Source: Crocodylus rhombifer
Lineage: Eukaryota; Chordata; Crocodylia; Crocodylidae
Reading direction: 5' to 3'
DNA length: 64,000 bases
Assembly: GCA_038503035.1 (NCBI GenBank)
Contig: JAVSML010024618.1
Span: 227,895-291,894, forward strand
Below the pieces are notes generated by a model. It had not been told where the DNA came from. It did not search any database and worked only from the letters and a program-made list of their open reading frames with translations. A program made the position numbers and the translations under genes. Position 1 is the first letter of the stretch. Every line of letters begins with the position of its first letter. Below, in pieces: positions 10,435-20,769 of this stretch.

Positions 10435-11165
10435 TGGTTTAAACTAAGGATTGGAGGGATTATATAGAAACTAAGTCTTCATTATGACAGTACCATATTT
10501 AACAATTTCACAACCGTCATCAAAAAGTATTTACTTTTGAGATGGGCATAAAATCTTTAGGCTAGCAAATCTGATAGGAAGCAATCATTCTTATTAAGAG
10601 AATACCCAATTTTATGATGTTATACAAGATAGAGAAATATTACAACATTTCTGAAAGTATAACTCTACATGACACTTCAGGGTTGAAAAAAAGATTCAAT
10701 GTATCATAGAGGCCAAGTTGCCAGGGTAACTCTTTTTTCATTTAATGATGTATTAAACAGAAAATCTAAAGCACACATATTATCTAGCTGTAAACTGTTC
10801 GTGTCACTCCTTCTGTCTTTACTGAATTATTTGTTCCAATGTTTTTTTTGTTGGCTGGGCAATATCTCTCTATACGGGCAAATCATAAATATTGATTAGA
10901 TTAATAGAAATTCCAATTGTGCTCTTATAATGTTATTTTTTCTAGGTAAAGGTTTATTTTTTAATATTAAGTTTTATGAAATACATTCTAAGAGGATTCT
11001 CTCAAATTATTTAAATTACAAATTAAGCAGAGGTATGTTACTGAACTGGAGATAAAACAAAGCCAGATACTATAACTGAGTTACACTGACATGGGAAACC
11101 TTGAGGGAAAAGCACTCAGGCTATCTATGTTTAAATGAACATCTGTCCCAAGAGTTTCATATTGT
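10435..11165. other. AT-rich unassigned sequence
   Basis: No gene or recognised repeat. Confidence 0.45.
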
Positions 11166-11171
11166 TTAGAG

Positions 11172-11496
11172 TAGGGGTGTCAAACATATGATCCACAGTG
11201 CTCCTGGTGGGTTTGGGGATGTGGGTGTGAAGCTGGTAGGAGTGGGGCCTTCTGCAGAATCCAGGACCTTATTGAATAAGGTTGTCAGCAGCAGGGGGAT
11301 GAGACAGTTGTACCAGTACTGCCCTGCTTGCCCTACTAACATATGTCCTGCAGCCACTTGTCCCATGACCACTTGCCCCACTACTGCCACCAGCCCCACT
11401 GTCTCCATTGCTTCCAACACAGATCTGACATGGGAACTTGGAAGCAGCCCTGTGGTTCAGATCCAGCACAAAGCACGGGTGAATTTGACATCTTTG
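11172..11496. mobile_element. hAT-type non-autonomous element, GGGGTGTCAAAC ends
   Basis: The left end is TAGGGGTGTCAAAC and the right end is the decayed 'tttgacatctttg'. The pair matches the better-preserved element at 23087-23399. The flanking octamers gtttagag and ccttaaag match at 5 of 8 bases. The interior has a short TGCCCCAC/TGTCCTGCAGCC-like repeat. Confidence 0.6.
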
Positions 11497-11499
11497 CCT

Positions 11500-12298
11500 T
11501 AAAGCAAAGGGCATATTTTTGTTGTCAGGATGATATCATGCAAGTCACTGATGAATAAAGAAAAGAGGTTAATTGGTCTAAAGGAGTAGAAACTTCAGTT
11601 AAACAGGTGCCATTTGCTCTCCCTACTGAGATTCTGAACCTGCATTCCTTTGTGATACATGGAACAAATTCTTCAAGGGTCACAATTCTGAAAAGGCTGG
11701 TGTAGAAACGTAGAAGGAATATTGTCACTGAAAACAAAAATCCCAAATTCTGTGCATTATTAAGAAGTCTGAGACCCTCAGCTCCTTGGCAATATACGAT
11801 TCTCAAATCAAATGCTACACATTTAAAATTAATTTTAAAGTCCAGAATTACTACGTCATATGAGGTGGTGTAATATTTTTTCTGAGAACACATCTAATGA
11901 CCAAGACAGATCTATGGTGAACAATAGGATAGGAACTTGTGTTGGCCACATATCCAAAATTCTTTCAGAATTCAATATAGCAAAACCTATCTAGCTTTTC
12001 CTTTAAAATTATGCAGGAACTTTAACAAAATTCCTTCTCTTCAGTTGTAAAAGAGCTGCACTGGGCCCCAGAACAGAGCTCTTACATTTTTGTATGTGAC
12101 TTACTTAAAAATTACCACAAAGCTCTCTCTGTAGGTGTAAGGTTCACTTGAGAGCTTTTATTCTACTTTTTAATAGCATGCCTCTTGGGCACGGAGTGGA
12201 AGGGAAGGGAAGGGCACTTTAATTAGAGCGGATCTGAGAGCTGTACTAATTAACATCTATCGGAGCAGACCTTCGATACGTGTATAGGTGCCCCTTGT
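11500..12298. other. Unassigned sequence
   Basis: Mostly AT-rich. A 122-codon minus-strand frame (11525-11893) shows no recognisable motif. Nothing else seen. Confidence 0.4.
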
Positions 12299-12303
12299 GT
12301 CTC

Positions 12304-13363
12304 TGTAACAAGTGGGCATCCCGGGGCCAGTCAGATTGTTGGCCTGCCCACTTGTCTCTGGGAAAACTGCCTACCTACTTCTCCCACCATGCCTTAGATG
12401 ATACAACTGAATAATGATAACAAGGAGCGAGGCTACCCATTTACTTGCTCTGATGCCAAGGGCCTATGTACATGGCTCTGACCTTCCCTGTATTGTGCCC
12501 TATGCTTTGCAGATGGCATCCATGTTCTTCCAGTGCCTCACACTGGGACCCGAACTCCAGAGTTTCGCATGGGACTCGCACTCCCTGATGGAGCTCGTAG
12601 ACCCAGTGCCCTAACACTGGGTTCTCCTTCTGTCCATTGCTCAGCCCCTTATCCACTCAGGGCTCCAAACTTCACTCCTACTCAGGGCTCCAAGCCTCAT
12701 CCCCTTCCTTACAATGGGCCTTATCTCCTGCCCTACACTGGGCTACAACCCCTTATCCCTTTACCCCAGGAGCTTCTCGCATAGCTTCCTGTAGGCTCAG
12801 GGCCCCACCCCTCCGGAGCCACACACTAGGCTCCTTAATGCAGCCTCAGAGCTCACAGTGAGTCTGAGCACTGTCTCTAGCCCCTTCATCGAGCCAGGAC
12901 CCTGCCTTAGATTTCACACTGAGCCCCTTGCTTTGTTCTTCAGGGTATGCTCCTCTAGCCTTTCCCCTCCAGAGGGCTTCCTGGTGCCCCATACTCGCCC
13001 TCCACTGGGAAGGCCCCAGGTGTGGCATTTCCTGGAGACTGCCCTGCCACCAGAAGTCCCACTACACCATCCAACCCCAGCACGGTATAGTTTTAGGTCA
13101 TGCCCCAGGACCAGAAGCCTCCAGCCAGTCCCATAGCTCCTGCCCTTACCTCCAAGATGTCATGAGCAGCACCTCCAGCTGGGTGGTGTTTTCCAAGCTG
13201 CTAGCTGCAGACTTTTGGCTTTGCTGCTCAGGGCCCTGCTTTTGTAGTGCACAGCGAGACCCTTTTCCCAATTAGGTCTGATCGGGAGAATAGTGAGCTG
13301 CAAGCTGCTTTGCCGCTTCCCATGCCGCTAGGAGCAAAAGAACACACGCTGTGCTTTGTTACA
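12304..13363 (-). mobile_element. Solo LTR, family A, copy 1
   Basis: The element starts TGTAACAAG and ends CTTTGTTACA, with a perfect 5-bp target duplication GTCTC (12299-12303 and 13364-13368). Its sequence matches the reverse complement of the LTR at 27809-28764, for example 'gctacccattt...gatgccaaggg' against 'gctgcccatttt...gatgcca ggggg'. Transcription would run on the minus strand; a degraded TATA-like site lies near 13239-13247. No internal retroviral or Gypsy coding sequence flanks it, so it is a recombination product. Gypsy or ERV origin is not resolved. Confidence 0.85.
12308..12355. repeat. 11-bp perfect inverted repeat in the LTR end
   Basis: ACAAGTGGGCA (12308-12318) is repeated inverted as TGCCCACTTGT (12345-12355). 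In the sense direction it lies at the 3' end of the LTR. Its function is unknown. Confidence 0.85.
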
Positions 13364-13368
13364 GTCTC

Positions 13369-13544
13369 TCATGTCCACAAAGAGCCCCACTGAAGCACAT
13401 GCTAGTCTGAATTCCCTAAGACCAGTTTAGAGAACAAACAGATGCCTTGATTTCCAAATCTGGGATTACAATCCCAGGATTAAACAGCTACAGGTGCTGT
13501 AAATTTTAGATTACTCCACTCTTCAGCAACAGGCTAACTTCTAT
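13369..13544. other. Unassigned spacer
   Basis: Short spacer between the LTR duplication and the PLE fragment. Nothing recognised. Confidence 0.4.
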
Positions 13545-13886
13545 TCTCATAGAGGCACCAGGTCTAGTAAAAAACTCAAATGTCAGCGGTGCCCCCTCAT
13601 CAACACAGAGCACATCATCACTGAATTAAATAAAATGAATTATAACATCCAAGGTTCATTCACCTGCTCCTTGACCAACATCATATACACCATCACCTGT
13701 TTACATTGCTCCTCTGCTGTCTCTAATGGACAATCAGGGTAATCCCTATGTGAAAGATCTGACACTGAATTGAAATCAAGTCCAGAAATCCATAAAAGCT
13801 TGTAGCAGAACACTTTAACCTCCCTGAATGTTCCATCACTGACCTCAGAGTAGCTGTTCTCAATCAGCAACATTTTAAAAACCACC
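13545..13886 (+). mobile_element. PLE GIY-YIG region, part 1 (interrupted)
   Basis: The plus strand encodes CQRCPLINTEHIITELNKM, then NYNIQGSFTCSLTNIIYTIT and CLHCSSAV. This is the cysteine-containing region leading into the GIY-YIG endonuclease of Penelope-like elements. It parallels the fragment at 36655-37112 almost base for base. Stops and frameshifts are present. At 13886 it is cut by a solo LTR and resumes at 14722. Confidence 0.8.
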
Positions 13887-14721
13887 TGTGACAGGAATAT
13901 CACTATCAGAGCCTTTCCGGGAGTGGCTCCGCCCTCCTGTAATGGGCCAACCGCCTGCTTACTTTCCTGCCATGCCTTGATCTTATTTGATTAATAAGTT
14001 GTTGTAATCAGTGGGAGGCTGCCCATTTTACGTGCCCCAATGACAGGGGGCGCTATCTGCCGCTCCTTTTCCTCCCCTACACTGCAGCCCAAGCCTCGCA
14101 GATGGTACTGATGTGGTTTGTCCTGGGCCCTGTAATGTCTGCCCTTCCCCCCCCGGGGCTCCTCACTGCCCCCCCTGCCTGCTCTGGGGCTCCTCGCTGC
14201 ACCCCCCACTCTGGGGCCGGGGCCAATGCACCCCACAAATGCTGCGCCCTCTCCAGCACCCGGAACCCCCACACTACTGGGGAGTCCTTATGAGGCCTCC
14301 TCCAACCCCTAATAGCCTCACCCGGTCCTCCGGTTAAACAGTAAACACAAAGCACAAAGCCCCTGGGGCATAAAACTAAACTGTCTGGTTGAACAACATT
14401 TGATCCCTACCGGGAAAATACTCCAGCCCATGGCAGCGAACCAGTGGGTACTCATGCAGACAAACCTTGCCCATCTCCCCACACTGTCCAAGCTCCCCCC
14501 TCCTTGGCTGCCAGAGGGGAACTGCCACCCTGGCCTCCTGCCTGGGTTTAAGAAGGGCAAAGCCCTGCCCCTTCCTGTCAGCAGGTCTCGCTGGTTGCCC
14601 CAGCAACCAGCACCTGTGCTGCCCTGGTCACTGGCAGCTGCGCCTCCCCCTTCTCACCACTAGGGGTCTCTCTTGAGCTGTTTCTGTTCCCAGGCGCAGG
14701 GCACCTAAGTGTTCTGTGACA
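13887..14721 (-). mobile_element. Solo LTR, family A, copy 2, inserted in a PLE
   Basis: The LTR begins TGTGACAGGA and ends TTCTGTGACA, with a perfect CCACC duplication at 13882-13886 and 14722-14726. Removing it restores the order seen in the uninterrupted PLE at 36950-37040. It matches the reverse complement of 27809-28764 ('gggccaaccgcctgctta', 'ctacactgcagcccaagcc'). A TATA-like TTAAA in the sense strand lies near 14547. It carries no coding sequence. Confidence 0.9.
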
Positions 14722-15125
14722 CCACCTTGAACATGAAACTGTGGAATAAGAATCATCCCCAGATTGGACTGCATTAAGTAGGGCCTACCTGGCAACATGG
14801 ATTCTTACTGCACTGCCTGGATTAGCTTTTATGATGCCTATATCCCTATGGGTTGATTGGTTTGTTTTTCTCTTCAACCCCCTTTACCTCTCTCAGTACT
14901 GCCCTCTCTCCTTCCTCCTCCACTTTCCCTGTCTTTTGTATTTGAATCTCTCTTTCTGCTTGACAGCTTGCTCTCTGCAAGTTCCTTCACAGCATCTGAT
15001 TAAGTGAGCTGTTGCTTATGAAAATGTATGCATCTTTGAATTAGTTAGTCTATAAAGTACAACTCTACCTTGTTTTTTGCCTGATTTCTGACTGACTCAG
15101 TTAACTACCTCTCCATATATGGTAA
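14722..15125 (+). mobile_element. PLE, part 2 and 3' tail
   Basis: After the duplication the sequence continues 'ttgaacatgaaactgtgg...aatcatccccagattgga', homologous to 37010-37045. A pyrimidine-rich stretch follows, then the PLE tail 'catctgattaagtgagctg' near 14994 and 'agttagtctataaagt' near 15040. It closes with 'actcagttaactacctc' near 15100. Together with 13545-13886 it makes one old PLE insertion. Confidence 0.75.
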
Positions 15126-15399
15126 TATGCATACTACCTATGCAATGCCTTTTCTGTTTCTACTGAAATAAAATGAAACAGTTATATTTTCTATACCAGT
15201 TACTGTTAACCAATAACTAGTTTGTAGCTTAATGACTAACTCTTTACTAGGTGAATTCTGAGATACTCTAATGCTATGCGTGTCATTATAACTGATGTTC
15301 AAATTTTGTCCCAAAGACTACAATTCTAATTAACATAACTTTTTGCTTTACAGCTTGGAATATCATTCAGAAAAAAGTCTCACTAAATTTTTAAGAGCT

Positions 15400-15970
15400 G
15401 CACAGCTGTTGGGGTATGATCAGGATGTAGATAGTCAGAGCTTGAACCTATGCAGTCACAACCCAGGGGGTCAGAAACAGATAAGGTCAAGGAAGTAAGG
15501 GCCTCAAGTAGAGTCAGGGAATCAGGAGCAAGCAGGTGGGTTAGGAAGCCAAGGTCTGTAGGGGGCTAAGCTGTAAACAGTTACCCTGGGTTTCTTACAA
15601 CTTATAACCTAAGGGAAATCAGGAGCAGGAGGCAGGGACTCAGAATAGAGTCACTAACCAGGGAGTCTCGCAGGATAGCTACAGCTGTAGGGGACCAGCA
15701 CATAGGCATTCACCAAACTAAGCCACAAGCCAGCTGTCAGAGGGCAGGGGTCTGGACTGGAGTCTGGAGCTCCAGGGGTCAAGGAACTGGCAGGTGAAGA
15801 ACTAGGAACAAGGATGAAGCAAGGAAACCAGAAAGCAGGATATAGGAACAGGAAACTAGGTGTAACAGGGATGGTCCAGGACACTAGAAACAAATAGGTA
15901 GGAACCAGAAACTGGCAAACTAGGAATCAAAATGTATGACTCAGAAGGAAACCAATGAAGTAACCAGAGC
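15400..15970. repeat. Purine-rich degenerate repeat (CAGGAAC-type)
   Basis: Words such as 'aggaaca', 'ggaaccag', 'aactagg' and 'gtcaggga' recur irregularly on one strand. I cannot fix a unit length. It may be the interior of a decayed LTR or a low-complexity expansion. Confidence 0.45.
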
Positions 15971-16291
15971 TGCCTGGGAGCAACTGAGCAGACCTACTGA
16001 GCAGACCCTGCCAGCAGCTCTGATTCCTGACAAAAGCCAGCTGATGAAACTGCTTGGAAAGGCTGATTTTTCAAATGAGAACACTATGAACTAAGATGGG
16101 GAAAGATATTATTACTAAAACCAAAGCAAATGGGGCTGAATGCACCCTCCAAATATTTTAGGATGATTTTTATTGGTTTCCATTCAGAAAAGAGAGAGTT
16201 GGATTCCTGCTAAGTAGATACCCCAGTCAGGTCTGATGGACCTTCTATATGTAGTTTTGAGACACAAAAATATTCCATTCAGGGACAATTA

Positions 16292-16894
16292 GTAAGGACC
16301 TACCACATTCACAGCAGAAGTGGGATGTGCTGCAGCTCCTTTAATCTTGCAGGTTCCCCTGCACACCTCTCCACCACTGATTGGTGAAGGGACCACACTT
16401 GTAGCTCACTTCTGACAGGTGAGGAGGTGAAAACTGTTCTTTTAAATATGGCACCATTTTTGCCTTCTGCTGCTGATTGGCTGAGGGGCCCCATTGGCCC
16501 TGAAGTTTGTTGCTGACTGGCGGGGAGGCAAAAACCATGCCATGTTTAAAACCAGGGTTTTGCTTCCCTGCCGATCAAGAGGAAGTGGTGGGGCACACAT
16601 TCATGTTCTTTTGCCTGCTCTTCCCCCCCCCCCCCATTTATTGGAAAGGAAAACCATGGTTTTAAACACGGCATGGTTTTTGCCTCACTGCCAGTCAGCA
16701 AAAAGCACTGTCATGGGCCCCTCAGTCAATCAGTGGCAGGGGGCAAAAATGGGGCCATATTTAAAACAGCAATTAGAAGTGAGCTGCAAGTGCAGTCCCT
16801 TCATCAATCAGTGGTGGAGGGTTGCATAAGGGAACCTGCAAGATTAAAGGACCCACAGTGCACCTCACTTCTGCTGTGAATTAGGTAGGCCCCT
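16292..16894. mobile_element. Fold-back hAT-type element, 603 bp
   Basis: Two arms of about 265 bp (16292-16556 and 16640-16894) are inverted copies, enclosing an 85-bp centre with a 13-base C run. Shared blocks include 'cttctgctgtgaat', 'tttaatcttgcaggttccc', 'accactgattggtgaaggg' and 'aaaccatgccatgtttaaa'. The ends are GTAAGGACCTACC and GGTAGGCCCCT. The flanks gacaatta (16284-16291) and gacaataa (16895-16902) match at 7 of 8 bases. The terminal GGCCTACC word is common in reptile hAT elements. No transposase. Confidence 0.85.
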
Positions 16895-16904
16895 GACAAT
16901 AATA

Positions 16905-18090
16905 TCTGCAGGAATCCAGAAGTGACTCAGCAATGAAATAGAACCCAGTCATGTTGGATGCACAGTCAAATCTCTAGAGAGAAGAACAATTGCTCTTAAA
17001 CCAGTACTTTTAACAGGCACCTTGAGTTTTTTTGGAGACCTCACATTTAGGGCTATATAGCTTATCCTGCATGATGAAATCAGACTCCAAGAAGGTATGA
17101 CTGCAAAGTGTTCTATATATTAGTTCAATCAGAAATGAAAACTGTCAAGTAGGTATCAGCTCTGCTGTAACACAATAAGTAGATCTTGGATCTAATTAAG
17201 AAACTGGTGTGGCATCCAGGGCTAATAAATGAAGAAAGAAGAGGGAAAAGGAGGCCACATGGGATCTGGCATGGAGTTCCATAGTAAGAGCCAGAACTGA
17301 AGGGCTGGAGAAGACTGAGATTCAGGATGTCAGAAGAGGGTGGAAACCTTTTGTGAGCTCACAATCAAGGGCCAGAAGTCTGGAGATGACCAAAAGGGGG
17401 ACAGCAGAAGCGATTTTCTTACTGAGTTTCCCAATCCAGAGCTGGAGGGACACTAAGGGCTTCTTCCTTTGTAGGGCAAGAGAGGTAATTAGCAGAGAAC
17501 AAATAACCAAGTCCAGATTAGTCCATTTCAGAAGTGGCTTGATGTAGGCTTGAGATGCTACTTGTAAAAGATTGAAGTGGGCACAGATTTTTTAAAAGAT
17601 GGTCCAGTTTGGGACAGCTATCCACAGTCACAACGCACATTGTCTATCATTTTCTAGAAGTATGAGATGATCATATTTGTATGCAATGTTCTAAAATGGT
17701 TCAATGCACACCACTGTTTCTCAGGTAGTTTGGAGCTTGGAAGTTAATTTGTGAGGTATTTGTTCAAGGTATTATCAGTCTAACAAGAATTTTATGCTGT
17801 CCCTCAGAACTTTAAGCTTAAAGCTTAGATGAAGCTTAAAGAAAATGGTTTGTAAGACTTCAGCAGCCTTGACAGTAGATTCCAAAATTAATCATAAATT
17901 GACATATTCCAACTGGCAACAGTACTCATGGTCTGAGTTCCTAAGCAGATTTTGGGGGGCGGTATATGCACACTATCAAATAGGCATTCATTTTTAAACA
18001 TTCCAGTTGTGATTCTCAGTGAAGCGTTACATTAGGCAACCAGAGATGTGGCATGCATGCTGCTCAGCCAGACAGGTACACAGAACACTA
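16905..18090. other. Unassigned sequence
   Basis: No gene or repeat family recognised. Moderately AT-rich. Confidence 0.4.
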
Positions 18091-19345
18091 GAATCACAGA
18101 AAAGTAGGGCTAGAGGGACCTTGGAGGTCATTTAGTCCAACCCCCTGCCTGAAGCAGGATTATCCCTTTCCAAACCATTCCATACAAATTCTTGTGTGAC
18201 CTATTACTAAACCTACACAGATCAACCCTGTCACAAAACCTAACCTGCCACAGGTAAATCAGGGGGACACTGTGGCTAACATCCCTCTACTGCAAGGGTT
18301 ATTAAAACATACTTGAGCGATCCAAGGAAGAGGGCCAAGTCCCCCCCAAGAAGGCAAAACCTCCACAGTTTTTACCAATCTGACCATGGGATAAAATCCT
18401 CTCCTGACCCCAAATATGGCAGTCCGCCTGATCCTGAGCAGAGTGACAAGATCCTTTAGCCCAGGAGTGAGCTGCAGCCAGTTGCCATGGAGACCCCAGC
18501 ACCATGACAATGCAAGGCCCTACGGTTTCCATGGAGACTGGCCCCAGCAGTGCTGGCAGGATGTGCAGCTGGGTGGAAAGCTGCTGCAGGGCTGAGATCT
18601 TGGCATGGTGACAGGGTGGTCCAGAGCTGGGGCAGAGCTGCAATCCGCTGCCTGTATGCCCCAGGCAGAGGCATGCAGGCAACAGACTGTAGCTTTGCCT
18701 TGGCTCCAGGACCACACTGTCACCATGGAAAGATCCCAGCCCTGCCCCTGCCACTACTGGAATCTCCATGGAGACCATCTTCAGCGATGCAGGCAGGGGG
18801 CTGCTTGGAAAGGAAGTCCAGCTGCCAGCTGGATCCACCATTTTGCCCATCCCTCCTCTAGCCAGTAACTTCAAGATTTTAGTTCTAGCAGGAGCACTGA
18901 CAAATCCCGTTCAAAATCCTCAATGCCAAATGCTTCTGAAGAAGAAAAAAAAACCTGATGGGGGGAGATGGGGAAGAGGGGAAAAATTCCATCCCAACAT
19001 GATGTGGTAACCAGCAAGCCCAAAAACATGAGAAATACCCATTGCATAGCACAGGCATAGCTACTTGTAGATCATCCCTTACCGGTGTTTATGCACCTCT
19101 TCTTGAATATTCCACAACTTTTCAGTCTACTTCACCATCTCACTGTTTTAACAGTGAAGACATTTTCCTGATATCCAATCCAAACCTACTTTGCTTCAAT
19201 TTCATGGCATCGCTCTGCATTCTGCTCTCTGCAACAAGAGAGAAAACATCTTGTGCCCTATCTTTAAGACAGCTCTTCAGGTATTTGTAGACTGCTATCA
19301 TGTCCCTTCCTAAGCACCTTTTCTGCAGGCTGAACATGAATGGAT
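18091..19345 (-). mobile_element. CR1 retrotransposon, minus strand, long 3' region
   Basis: The 3' end is at 18091-18200 (gaatcacagaaaagtagggc... gtccaaccccctgcct). The C-terminal coding part lies at 19140-19345, encoding FSLQKRCLGRDMIAVYKYLK and FGLDIRKM, interrupted by stops. Between them is a long 3' region whose first part matches 9750-9960. A GC-rich fold-back has inserted into that region at about 18480-18790. Reverse transcriptase and endonuclease parts are absent. Confidence 0.75.
18480..18790. repeat. GC-rich fold-back inside the CR1
   Basis: Arms at about 18581-18665 and 18667-18757 are inverted copies that meet almost directly. Shared blocks are 'catggtgacagggtggtcc', 'gctgagatcttggcatgg'-like and 'tgcctgtatgcc'. 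The outer flanks carry 'tccatggagac' words at 18486, 18529 and 18770. It interrupts similarity to the CR1 3' region. No target duplication identified. Confidence 0.75.
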
Positions 19346-19499
19346 AACAGATGGATAGGACAGGAAACAAAACTCTGGTATCATCCAAAGAAAGAAATAA
19401 TATTTACATGGAACAGAATAGCAGAGCAGCTGGGAAGAGTTGCACCCTACAGATTTCCATATTTACTCTAATATAGGATAACCCTTTAATAATGTGTCT

Positions 19500-19785
19500 C
19501 TATTTATGGAATATTTATACATTTCTTATAATTTTCTGGGTATAGAATCTAATTATTGGAGGTTTGCCTTGAATTTGTCCCCCTCCTACTGCTATAGCAG
19601 GGAAAATAAATCTGGGGCGTCAGGTCAGACCTTATCTCCTGACCCCTGCCAACTTCTCCCCCTGCAGCCCCTTCCCCTCTCCTTACTGTCATACCCTGCT
19701 CTCCCTGAGCACATGGAAGTGAGAAGCAAATTTGAAAACACTAACCTCAAAATAAAAAGACCTGTAGTAATTTGCATATAGTAAA
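19500..19785. mobile_element. Unclassified interspersed repeat, family C, copy 1
   Basis: The block 'agaatctaattattgga' with flanking 'atacatttcttataattttc' and 'tttgccttgaatttgtcc' is shared with 23845-23910. Both are followed by a GC-rich interior and a return to AT-rich sequence. The longer copy is at 23845-24790. It is probably a non-autonomous DNA transposon. Confidence 0.5.
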
Positions 19786-19789
19786 CATA

Positions 19790-20655
19790 GGCTTAATTCA
19801 TGCAGCAATGATTCATCATACCTCATGTTTTAAATTGGTGTAAGTTTTAGCACAGAAACTCCGTAAACAGACTTTTAAGCACTGCTTTTGTACTTAACTT
19901 CTATATGGCACAAACTGTGCATGATATTAGTCCAAAGCCAAACAGCTCACAATTTATGATATAGTTTACTGGGATGAGACCCCAGCAGAGAAAATAGCAC
20001 TAAAAGCCATGGTGACACTGTAATTCAGTACGTGTGTGCACTCCAGATCTCCACAAAGGAGCCATGTGCTAATTAACCCTCAACTCATGACTGGAACCAT
20101 GTGTTCAGGATATTCCAAAAAGTTATATGCAAATGAGGTTCAGGGCAACCTGGTCCAGCTTCACTTCATGGAGGGGATGGGGGAGGGAAGGCTCACTAGT
20201 CATGTGCACCAGGCTGGGAAAGGGGGCGATTGAGGGATTCTGGGTGAACTGTCAGAAGTCCTGTTTGGTGATGTTTTCTATGAATTTGCTCAGATGCTAT
20301 GAATGCTATGAATCATTTGATGAAGTTGTCATCTATGACAGTTTATGCTTTTCTGAATGACTAAGTCTCTAAGCACGCTGACAGATACTCTATTTATCAC
20401 AAAATGCATTAATCACATGGTAACATCCTACATGCTCAGGCGATTTAGAGGGCTGCACCTCATGGCTCTTAGAGTGGGGTCCCCTTGCAATGGCAAATTG
20501 AAAGGCTGATGCCTGGCTATTCCTTATACTCATCTGTGTGACTGGGATCTAACAGACTGTATTCTAGATCCCAAAATTCATGCATCCTACCATACCACAA
20601 ATACCACTGAAGGACACGCAATTTTGGGGATCCATGATACCAATTAGCAGATTCC
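19790..20655. other. Unassigned sequence
   Basis: No gene or repeat family recognised. Confidence 0.4.
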
Positions 20656-20656
20656 A

Positions 20657-20763
20657 AAAGCATGACTAAACTAATTGCTGCCAGGGACCTAAGGTGTTGC
20701 CTTGACCTGCCTTCTGCCTGATTTCAGACTAACAGAACTAACTACCTCGGTCTGTGAAACAGA
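20657..20763 (+). mobile_element. PLE 3' tail fragment
   Basis: 'ctgcctgatttcagactaac' followed by 'agaactaactacctcggt' matches the terminal part of the PLE at 14722-15125. Only the tail is left. Confidence 0.6.
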
Positions 20764-20769
20764 ATTTGT

